Assembly: GCA_949752745.1 (NCBI GenBank)
Contig: OX457034.1
Location: 32,469,544-32,533,543, forward strand
Direction: 5' to 3'
From: Protula sp. h YS-2021
Taxonomy: Eukaryota > Annelida > Polychaeta > Sabellida > Serpulidae
DNA: 64,000 nt
Below are positions 51,814 through 62,747 of this stretch, piece after piece. Below the pieces are notes generated by a model. That model was given only the letters and a program-made list of their open reading frames with translations, was not told where the DNA came from and searched no databases. The position numbers were made by a program, and so were the translations under genes. Position 1 is the first letter of the stretch, and the number at the start of each line of letters is the position of its first letter.

Positions 51814-53120
51814 TATAAATAGATTTGTCTATTTCTTAGTGATTGGATGAATGATCAGATCAGTCCTGGAAAAAACTTCACAATAACTATGTAACTGTTT
51901 GATATATTTTTTTAAAGTAAACCTTTGTAACCATATACATCCTTCATGTTACCAGTTACCAATACAAATATATGTAATGTAAGAAGCTACTAAATTTCAA
52001 CTTACAATTTAGATGTTTTCAGCATTTTATTTACAGTAGACTTTGTAAACCTAAATAATTAAAATGTACTTCTATTTCCAGCCGAGTGTGAGATGTGAGA
52101 AATAATTCTGGGGTTACGGTATATACCGCCAACAACTGGAAAAATAAAAATAAATCAAGGGGTAATGTCATTGAATGTGTGATTTGTTTTAAGAACTACA
52201 AAAAGATGTATGTATTCCATAGGTAAAAATTGTAATTTATTTCTGCATACAAACAATATGTATTTGCACCAATTATCAACTCTAAAGAAATCAGGTATTA
52301 CACATATACCACCGACAAAAATGAAAATCCTGTGACTTTCTCAGTGAATTTGTGATATGGTTCAAGAGCTAGAAAGGAATGTATGTATACCTTTAGTAAA
52401 ATTTGAACTTTATTTCTGGATACAAGCAATCGGTAGCTGCAACAAGTATCAACAGAAACAAATCACCAGAAAACATTGATGTAAAAATTCAAAGGTCCAG
52501 TACATAATACGGCATATCCTCGTCTCGGACATTTGTCGTTGTCATGTATCTGCGCCGTATGTCGAATTATGCTGACACAGTTGACGCCCCACTCTAGCGC
52601 TATTACTCTTATATTTATGACTTCCTAAAAAATCTAAGCGGTTATTGTTGCAAGATCAAAGATTTCAATTTAGTTCGTTCGTTGCATAGACTGCACATCC
52701 TAGCTTTTATTTTAGTGTTAATGCATGTTTAACTGGCCAGTCGTTAACTGGTCAACCGTCAATGATGGATAATGGATTTACAGACACGTCTTGTTATATT
52801 TTCCATGTTGATCAAACCAACACAGGTTAAACAAGACCCAAACAGTCTGAGAAATCTGATAGATTCACAGCAGGTTATATACAAATAGTGAAAATGGTTA
52901 ATTTGGTGGATACGTTAAATTTTGAAAGTGGAATATCTTTAAAAGTATTGGTGATAGAGAGACGGGGATTTGACGAGGTGATATGGCGAATATGAATTAT
53001 GTATGATCCAGTAGTGTTTTTAGGCCATTCTGAGCCCTTTAAATTGCACTTTTACAAAGGCAAAGTTTTCTACAGGCGAGTGTTAAATGAATGGTTTTAA
53101 GAACAGCGAGATAGTTTTTT
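51814..53120 (+). repeat. Short unit S17 (class SB, A-run variant)
   Basis: A 1,307-bp unit in which ccttaaaatc has become cctaaaaaatc near 52625-52635. This change is shared only with S20, about 7 kb away. Confidence 0.97.
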
Positions 53121-54426
53121 TATAAATAGATTTGTCTATTTCTTAGTGATTGGATGAATGATCAGATCAGTCCTGGAAAAAACTTCACAATAACTATGTA
53201 ACTGTTTGATATATTTTTTTAAAGTAAACCTTTGTAACCATATACATCCTTCATGTTACCAGTTACCAATACAAATATATGTAATGTAAGAAGCTACTAA
53301 ATTTCAACTTACAATTTAGATGTTTTCAGCATTTTATTTACAGTAGACTTTGTAAACCTAAATAATTAAAATGTACTTCTATTTCCAGCCGAGTGTGAGA
53401 TGTGAGAAATAATTCTGGGGTTACGGTATATACCGCCAACAACTGGAAAAATAAAAATAAATCAAGGGGTAATGTCATTGAATGTGTGATTTGTTTTAAG
53501 AACTACAAAAAGATGTATGTATTCCATAGGTAAAAATTGTAATTTATTTCTGCATACAAACAATATGTATTTGCACCAATTATCAACTCTAAAGAAATCA
53601 GGTATTACACATATACCACCGACAAAAATGAAAATCCTGTGACTTTCTCAGTGAATTTGTGATATGGTTCAAGAGCTAGAAAGGAATGTATGTATACCTT
53701 TAGTAAAATTTGAACTTTATTTCTGGATACAAGCAATCGGTAGCTGCAACAAGTATCAACAGAAACAAATCACCAGAAAACATTGATGTAAAAATTCAAA
53801 GGTCCAGTACATAATACGGCATATCCTCGTCTCGGACATTTGTCGTTGTCATGTATCTGCGCCGTATGTCGAATTATGCTGACACAGTTGACGCCCCACT
53901 CTAGCGCTATTACTCTTATATTTATGACTTCCTTAAAATCTAAGCGGTTATTGTTGCAAGATCAAAGATTTCAATTTAGTTCGTTCGTTGCATAGACTGC
54001 ACATCCTAGCTTTTATTTTAGTGTTAATGCATGTTTAACTGGCCAGTCGTTAACTGGTCAACCGTCAATGATGGATAATGGATTTACAGACACGTCTTGT
54101 TATATTTTCCATGTTGATCAAACCAACACAGGTTAAACAAGACCCAAACAGTCTGAGAAATCTGATAGATTCACAGCAGGTTATATACAAATAGTGAAAA
54201 TGGTTAATTTGGTGGATACGTTAAATTTTGAAAGTGGAATATCTTTAAAAGTATTGGTGATAGAGAGACGGGGATTTGACGAGGTGATATGGCGAATATG
54301 AATTATGTATGATCCAGTAGTGTTTTTAGGCCATTCTGAGCCCTTTAAATTGCACTTTTACAAAGGCAAAGTTTTCTACAGGCGAGTGTTAAATGAATGG
54401 TTTTAAGAACAGCGAGATAGTTTTTT
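53121..54426 (+). repeat. Short unit S18 (class SB)
   Basis: A 1,306-bp SB unit with no private change seen. Confidence 0.97.
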
Positions 54427-55732
54427 TATAAATAGATTTGTCTATTTCTTAGTGATTGGATGAATGATCAGATCAGTCCTGGAAAAAACTTCACAATAAC
54501 TATGTAACTGTTTGATATATTTTTTTAAAGTAAACCTTTGTAACCATATACATCCTTCATGTTACCAGTTACCAATACAAATATATGTAATGTAAGAAGC
54601 TACTAAATTTCAACTTACAATTTAGATGTTTTCAGCATTTTATTTACAGTAGACTTTGTAAACCTAAATAATTAAAATGTACTTCTATTTCCAGCCGAGT
54701 GTGAGATGTGAGAAATAATTCTGGGGTTACGGTATATACCGCCAACAACTGGAAAAATAAAAATAAATCAAGGGGTAATGTCATTGAATGTGTGATTTGT
54801 TTTAAGAACTACAAAAAGATGTATGTATTCCATAGGTAAAAATTGTAATTTATTTCTGCATACAAACAATATGTATTTGCACCAATTATCAACTCTAAAG
54901 AAATCAGGTATTACACATATACCACCGACAAAAATGAAAATCCTGTGACTTTCTCAGTGAATTTGTGATATGGTTCAAGAGCTAGAAAGGAATGTATGTA
55001 TACCTTTAGTAAAATTTGAACTTTATTTCTGGATACAAGCAATCGGTAGCTGCAACAAGTATCAACAGAAACAAATCACCAGAAAACATTGATGTAAAAA
55101 TTCAAAGGTCCAGTACATAATACGGCATATCCTCGTCTCGGACATTTGTCGTTGTCATGTATCTGCGCCGTATGTCGAATTATGCTGACACAGTTGACGC
55201 CCCACTCTAGCGCTATTACTCTTATATTTATGACTTCCTTAAAATCTAAGCGGTTATTGTTGCAAGATCAAAGATTTCAATTTAGTTCGTTCGTTGCATA
55301 GACTGCACATCCTAGCTTTTATTTTAGTGTTAATGCATGTTTAACTGGCCAGTCGTTAACTGGTCAACCGTCAATGATGGATAATGGATTTACAGACACG
55401 TCTTGTTATATTTTCCATGTTGATCAAACCAACACAGGTTAAACAAGACCCAAACAGTCTGAGAAATCTGATAGATTCACAGCAGGTTATATACAAATAG
55501 TGAAAATGGTTAATTTGGTGGATACGTTAAATTTTGAAAGTGGAATATCTTTAAAAGTATTGGTGATAGAGAGACGGGGATTTGACGAGGTGATATGGCG
55601 AATATGAATTATGTATGATCCAGTAGTGTTTTTAGGCCATTCTGAGCCCTTTAAATTGCACTTTTACAAAGGCAAAGTTTTCTACAGGCGAGTGTTAAAT
55701 GAATGGTTTTAAGAACAGCGAGATAGTTTTTT
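54427..55732 (+). repeat. Short unit S19 (class SB)
   Basis: A 1,306-bp SB unit with no private change seen. It directly precedes L11. Confidence 0.97.
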
Positions 55733-56854
55733 TATAAATAGATTTGTCTATTTCTTAGTGATTGGATGAATGATCAGATCAGTCCTGGAAAAAACTTCAC
55801 AATAACTATGTAACTGTTTGATATATTTTTTTAAAGTAAACCTTTGTAACCATATACATCCTTCATGTTACCAGTTACCAATACAAATATATGTAATGTA
55901 AGAAGCTACTAAATTTCAACTTACAATTTAGATGTTTTCAGCATTTTATTTACAGTAGACTTTGTAAACCTAAATAATTAAAATGTACTTCTATTTCCAG
56001 CCGAGTGTGAGATGTGAGAAATAATTCTGGGGTTACGGTATATACCGCCAACAACTGGAAAAATAAAAATAAATCAAGGGGTAATGTCATTGAATGTGTG
56101 ATTTGTTTTAAGAACTACAAAAAGATGTATGTATTCCATAGGTAAAAATTGTAATTTATTTCTGCATACAAACAATATGTATTTGCACCAATTATCAACT
56201 CTAAAGAAATCAGGTATTACACATATACCACCGACAAAAATGAAAATCCTGTGACTTTCTCAGTGAATTTGTGATATGGTTCAAGAGCTAGAAAGGAATG
56301 TATGTATACCTTTAGTAAAATTTGAACTTTATTTCTGGATACAAGCAATCGGTAGCTGCAACAAGTATCAACAGAAACAAATCACCAGAAAACATTGATG
56401 TAAAAATTCAAAGGTCCAGTACATAATACGGCATATCCTCGTCTCGGACATTTGTCGTTGTCATGTATCTGCGCCGTATGTCGAATTATGCTGACACAGT
56501 TGACGCCCCACTCTAGCGCTATTACTCTTATATTTATGACTTCCTTAAAATCTAAGCGGTTATTGTTGCAAGATCAAAGATTTCAATTTAGTTCGTTCGT
56601 TGCATAGACTGCACATCCTAGCTTTTATTTTAGTGTTAATGCATGTTTAACTGGCCAGTCGTTAACTGGTCAACCGTCAATGATGGATAATGGATTTACA
56701 GACATGTCTTGTTATATTTTCCATGTTGATCAAACCAACACAGGTTAAACAAGACCCAAACAGTCTGAGAAATCTGATAGATTCACAGCAGGTTATATAC
56801 AATTCCAGTGACATTGAAAAATGGTGTGTAAAATTACTGATAGAGAATTGAATT

Positions 56855-56914
56855 GGATAGAGCATTGGTTCGGTAAGCCGAAGGTCCCGAGTTCGACTCC
56901 AGCTCGGGGCGGCA
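56855..56914 (+). pseudogene. tRNA-like relic, L11 copy
   Basis: Unchanged even though L11 is the most divergent long unit. With so few differences per unit overall, this is not proof of selection. Confidence 0.6.
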
Positions 56915-57617
56915 TGCAGGGAATTGACATTTGCTCAAATTGCCTTGGCTAAGCAAATACAGTAGATAAGATCACCTATGAAGGAATTTAAAGTTGACGC
57001 CCACTTAGCGTTTCAGCCATCCCTTAAAAACATTTTAGAAAGAAGTTAGTTTGGGCATCGTCCAATGACTTTCTTTATTTGAGTTGCCAAAGTCAATAAA
57101 ATTATTTATTTTTAAACGATCAAAAGTTTCAGGGAGTGAACTCTGTAAAAAAAAAAAAAAAAAAAAACACATAGGTTTTGCCTGTAACACTTTGGTCCCT
57201 TTTTATTCTATATTGATATTGAATGTTTCAAGTCAAACCGTAAACAAGAAGAAAAAAGTGTAAGCAACGCCTGTTTTGAAAGATTTACAATGCAGCAATA
57301 AATGTTGCAATCACTCACTTTTTCCCACACCACAATCCAATTCAGATGGGAAGGTATGTAGTTTATAAACAGGCTCGAGCATCCATACAGATAGTGCTGT
57401 GCAGGTTATGGCAGTAATACAGTTGGCTGAAAGTTGGCTCGGGAGTGCGAGGGCGTAAGCGTTCCGGTGTTCTTCGGGACCCGGTGGATCGAGCTGGAAC
57501 TCGGCTGTAGAAAGGCGAAAGGCGGCGTAAAACCCGCCCGGTATGCCGAAGCCCCGCCACTGACCAATGCACACTGTGGTTGATCATTGACGGTGGCTGG
57601 GGTGGCCGTATATACGT

Positions 57618-57624
57618 CAGGCTT
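57618..57624 (+). other. 7-bp insertion specific to L11
   Basis: L11 has tatacgtcaggcttctggc where the other long units have tatacgtctggc. The extra seven bases are not a multiple of three and shift every reading frame crossing the site, which argues that the overlapping open frames are not coding. Confidence 0.9.
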
Positions 57625-58828
57625 CTGGCAGCAAGCCATAATATATATCCTGCACTGCACGCTTCACTTTTTGTTTTTTTTTTACCTTTGATTATGTTTT
57701 ATTTTATCCAAGAGGTAGGTTATTGTTTCTACTTCATACAAAACTTATGCAAGATTTAATCATATTTTATTGCTGGTGCATGCACATAGAAGGCTCTAGA
57801 ATATGCACAACAGTATTCCACACTCCTCTAGTATCGCTTGTTCAATGCTCTTTCAATCCAACTGGACAATCAAAAGCTGTGCGTCTCACACTTCTTGATC
57901 TCTCTCACACTGCTTGATCTCTTCAATCATGGCATTCTACCTACGTCAGTTGCAGAGTTACTTCGGGATTGAAGGCACAGAGTACGATCGTTGTACCTTA
58001 CTAAGATCGAGGATGTATATTCAGACACCGTAATATCATACTGAATTTTACTTCAGGTTTTAAACAAATATTAAGTAGTCTTAAAACTGTTTGATTTTAC
58101 ATACACCGTTTATAAGAGAATGACATTGAAGCATTAACTTTGGCCATTTTTTCTATCTTAAACCATTTCAAAGAGAATAAAATACTCAGACAAAAGTACA
58201 GATGCTCAATAATCTTTCAGATCAAGGCAGATCGATGAACTTTCTAAAATACATAAACCTATTTTATTGCTAAACATTAAAATATCTGCAATAAAGAAAA
58301 TTTTAATGGTTATAAAAGTAAGATTGTAATGTGTGGATAAGTTTGTACAGTGTAGCTAAAGTGAAAAGGTGGTAGTAGAATTTGCAAAGTGGGGATACCT
58401 GCTTGACCTCTTCCGAGGATCATAATTTTAAAACTGATCTATGTGAAAATAAAAGAAGAAAGTTAATTTTCCTTGGAAAATAATAAAAAGTCAAATATAT
58501 TGTACTTGCGATTGAAGAAAAATGGGCACGGTTGGGGAGAGGAAGAGCAAAGGAAGACGGATGTATGTAAATGTCTTGAGTAATAATGTGAAATAGTGAA
58601 AGTGGTTAATTTGGTGGATAGGTTAAATTTTGAAAGTGGAATATCTTTAAAAGTATTGGTGATAGAGAGACGGGGATTTGACGAGGTGATATGGCGAATA
58701 TGAATTATGTATGATCCAGTAGTGTTTTTAGGCCATTCTGAGCCCTTTAAATTGCACTTTTACAAAGGCAAAGTTTTCTACAGGCGAGTGTTAAATGAAT
58801 GGTTTTAAGAACAGCGAGATAGTTTTTT

Positions 58829-60135
58829 TATAAATAGATTTGTCTATTTCTTAGTGATTGGATGAATGATCAGATCAGTCCTGGAAAAAACTTCACAATA
58901 ACTATGTAACTGTTTGATATATTTTTTTAAAGTAAACCTTTGTAACCATATACATCCTTCATGTTACCAGTTACCAATACAAATATATGTAATGTAAGAA
59001 GCTACTAAATTTCAACTTACAATTTAGATGTTTTCAGCATTTTATTTACAGTAGACTTTGTAAACCTAAATAATTAAAATGTACTTCTATTTCCAGCCGA
59101 GTGTGAGATGTGAGAAATAATTCTGGGGTTACGGTATATACCGCCAACAACTGGAAAAATAAAAATAAATCAAGGGGTAATGTCATTGAATGTGTGATTT
59201 GTTTTAAGAACTACAAAAAGATGTATGTATTCCATAGGTAAAAATTGTAATTTATTTCTGCATACAAACAATATGTATTTGCACCAATTATCAACTCTAA
59301 AGAAATCAGGTATTACACATATACCACCGACAAAAATGAAAATCCTGTGACTTTCTCAGTGAATTTGTGATATGGTTCAAGAGCTAGAAAGGAATGTATG
59401 TATACCTTTAGTAAAATTTGAACTTTATTTCTGGATACAAGCAATCGGTAGCTGCAACAAGTATCAACAGAAACAAATCACCAGAAAACATTGATGTAAA
59501 AATTCAAAGGTCCAGTACATAATACGGCATATCCTCGTCTCGGACATTTGTCGTTGTCATGTATCTGCGCCGTATGTCGAATTATGCTGACACAGTTGAC
59601 GCCCCACTCTAGCGCTATTACTCTTATATTTATGACTTCCTAAAAAATCTAAGCGGTTATTGTTGCAAGATCAAAGATTTCAATTTAGTTCGTTCGTTGC
59701 ATAGACTGCACATCCTAGCTTTTATTTTAGTGTTAATGCATGTTTAACTGGCCAGTCGTTAACTGGTCAACCGTCAATGACGGATAATGGATTTACAGAC
59801 ACGTCTTGTTATATTTTCCATGTTGATCAAACCAACACAGGTTAAACAAGACCCAAACAGTCTGAGAAATCTGATAGATTCACAGCAGGTTATATACAAA
59901 TAGTGAAAATGGTTAATTTGGTGGATACGTTAAATTTTGAAAGTGGAATATCTTTAAAAGTATTGGTGATAGAGAGACGGGGATTTGACGAGGTGATATG
60001 GCGAATATGAATTATGTATGATCCAGTAGTGTTTTTAGGCCATTCTGAGCCCTTTAAATTGCACTTTTACAAAGGCAAAGTTTTCTACAGGCGAGTGTTA
60101 AATGAATGGTTTTAAGAACAGCGAGATAGTTTTTT
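58829..60135 (+). repeat. Short unit S20 (class SB, A-run variant)
   Basis: A 1,307-bp unit sharing the A-run variant with S17 (near 59640-59650). It has a private T to C change at offset 952 (gtcaatgacgg). Confidence 0.97.
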
Positions 60136-61441
60136 TATAAATAGATTTGTCTATTTCTTAGTGATTGGATGAATGATCAGATCAGTCCTGGAAAAAACTT
60201 CACAATAACTATGTAACTGTTTGATATATTTTTTTAAAGTAAACCTTTGTAACCATATACATCCTTCATGTTACCAGTTACCAATACAAATATATGTAAT
60301 GTAAGAAGCTACTAAATTTCAACTTACAATTTAGATGTTTTCAGCATTTTATTTACAGTAGACTTTGTAAACCTAAATAATTAAAATGTACTTCTATTTC
60401 CAGCCGAGTGTGAGATGTGAGAAATAATTCTGGGGTTACGGTATATACCGCCAACAACTGGAAAAATAAAAATAAATCAAGGGGTAATGTCATTGAATGT
60501 GTGATTTGTTTTAAGAACTACAAAAAGATGTATGTATTCCATAGGTAAAAATTGTAATTTATTTCTGCATACAAACAATATGTATTTGCACCAATTATCA
60601 ACTCTAAAGAAATCAGGTATTACACATATACCACCGACAAAAATGAAAATCCTGTGACTTTCTCAGTGAATTTGTGATATGGTTCAAGAGTTAGAAAGGA
60701 ATGTATGTATACCTTTAGTAAAATTTGAACTTTATTTCTGGATACAAGCAATCGGTAGCTTCAACAAGTATCAACAGAAACAAATCACCAGAAAACATTG
60801 ATGTAAAAATTCAAAGGTCCAGTACATAATACGGCATATCCTCGTCTCGGACATTTGTCGTTGTCATGTATCTGCGCCGTATGTCGAATTATGCTGACAC
60901 AGTTGACGCCCCACTCTAGCGCTATTACTCTTATATTTATGACTTCCTTAAAATCTAAGCGGTTATTGTTGCAAGATCAAAGATTTCAATTTAGTTCGTT
61001 CGTTGCATAGACTGCACATCCTAGCTTTTATTTTAGTGTTAATGCATGTTTAACTGGCCAGTCGTTAACTGGTCAACCGTCAATGATGGATAATGGATTT
61101 ACAGACATGTCTTGTTATATTTTCCATGTTGATCAAACCAACACAGGTTAAACAAGACCCAAACAGTCTGAGAAATCTGATAGATTCACAGCAGGTTATA
61201 TACAAATAGTGAAAATGGTTAATTTGGTGGATACGTTAAATTTTGAAAGTGGAATATCTTTAAAAGTATTGGCGATAGAGAGACGGGAATTTGACGAGGT
61301 GATATGGCGAATATGAATTATGTATGATCCAGTAGTGTTTTTAGGCCATTCTGAGCCCTTTAAATTGCACTTTTACAAAGGCAAAGTTTTCTACAGGCGA
61401 GTGTTAAATGAATGGTTTTAAGAACAGCGAGATAGTTTTTT
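60136..61441 (+). repeat. Short unit S21 (class SC, 556T/626T)
   Basis: A 1,306-bp unit with T973, T556 (agagttag), T626 (agcttcaac), C2926 and A2941. Confidence 0.97.
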
Positions 61442-62747
61442 TATAAATAGATTTGTCTATTTCTTAGTGATTGGATGAATGATCAGATCAGTCCTGGAAA
61501 AAACTTCACAATAACTATGTAACTGTTTGATATATTTTTTTAAAGTAAACCTTTGTAACCATATACATCCTTCATGTTACCAGTTACCAATACAAATATA
61601 TGTAATGTAAGAAGCTACTAAATTTCAACTTACAATTTAGATGTTTTCAGCATTTTATTTACAGTAGACTTTGTAAACCTAAATGATTAAAATGTACTTC
61701 TATTTCCAGCCGAGTGTGAGATGTGAGAAATAATTCTGGGGTTACGGTATATACCGCCAACAACTGGAAAAATAAAAATAAATCAAGGGGTAATGTCATT
61801 GAATGTGTGATTTGTTTTAAGAACTACAAAAAGATGTATGTATTCCATAGGTAAAAATTGTAATTTATTTCTGCATACAAACAATATGTATTTGCACCAA
61901 TTATCAACTCTAAAGAAATCAGGTATTACACATATACCACCGACAAAAATGAAAATCCTGTGACTTTCTCAGTGAATTTGTGATATGGTTCAAGAGTTAG
62001 AAAGGAATGTATGTATACCTTTAGTAAAATTTGAACTTTATTTCTGGATACAAGCAATCGGTAGCTTCAACAAGTATCAACAGAAACAAATCACCAGAAA
62101 ACATTGATGTAAAAATTCAAAGGTCCAGTACATAATACGGCATATCCTCGTCTCGGACATTTGTCGTTGTCATGTATCTGCGCCGTATGTCGAATTATGC
62201 TGACACAGTTGACGCCCCACTCTAGCGCTATTACTCTTATATTTATGACTTCCTTAAAATCTAAGCGGTTATTGTTGCAAGATCAAAGATTTCAATTTAG
62301 TTCGTTCGTTGCATAGACTGCACATCCTAGCTTTTATTTTAGTGTTAATGCATGTTTAACTGGCCAGTCGTTAACTGGTCAACCGTCAATGATGGATAAT
62401 GGATTTACAGACATATCTTGTTATATTTTCCATGTTGATCAAACCAACACAGGTTAAACAAGACCCAAACAGTCTGAGAAATCTGATAGATTCACAGCAG
62501 GTTATATACAAATAGTGAAAATGGTTAATTTGGTGGATACGTTAAATTTTGAAAGTGGAATATCTTTAAAAGTATTGGCGATAGAGAGACGGGAATTTGA
62601 CGAGATGATATGGCGAATATGAATTATGTATGATCCAGTAGTGTTTTTAGGCCATTCTGAGCCCTTTAAATTGCACTTTTACAAAGGCAAAGTTTTCTAC
62701 AGGCGAGTGTTAAATGAATGGTTTTAAGAACAGCGAGATAGTTTTTT
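61442..62747 (+). repeat. Short unit S22 (class SC, extra private changes)
   Basis: A 1,306-bp unit with the S21 set plus private changes: aaatgatt near 61685, acatatc near 62412 and gagatgat near 62604. Confidence 0.97.

Larger units (their letters stand above)
37447..55732 (+). repeat. Block of fourteen short units (S6-S19)
   Basis: Fourteen consecutive short units. S6-S10 are class SA, S11 is class SC with extra right-end variants, and S12-S19 are class SB (T263, A845, C973). The order SA then SC repeats the order in S1-S5, but here more short units follow instead of long ones. Confidence 0.97.
55733..58828 (+). repeat. Long unit L11, isolated and divergent
   Basis: A single 3,096-bp long unit between short blocks and the most divergent long copy. 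Left of offset 1070 it has the short-type bases T745 and G1048 (with T973). Right of the junction it has the long-type insert and long-type bases at offsets 2868 and 2887. It also has a 7-bp insertion at 57618-57624, one A fewer in the A run near 57026, an A-rich tract of 21 uninterrupted A residues at 57147-57167, and an A for C change near 58494. It is either a survivor of the unit type from which S arose or an S/L recombinant. Confidence 0.96.
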
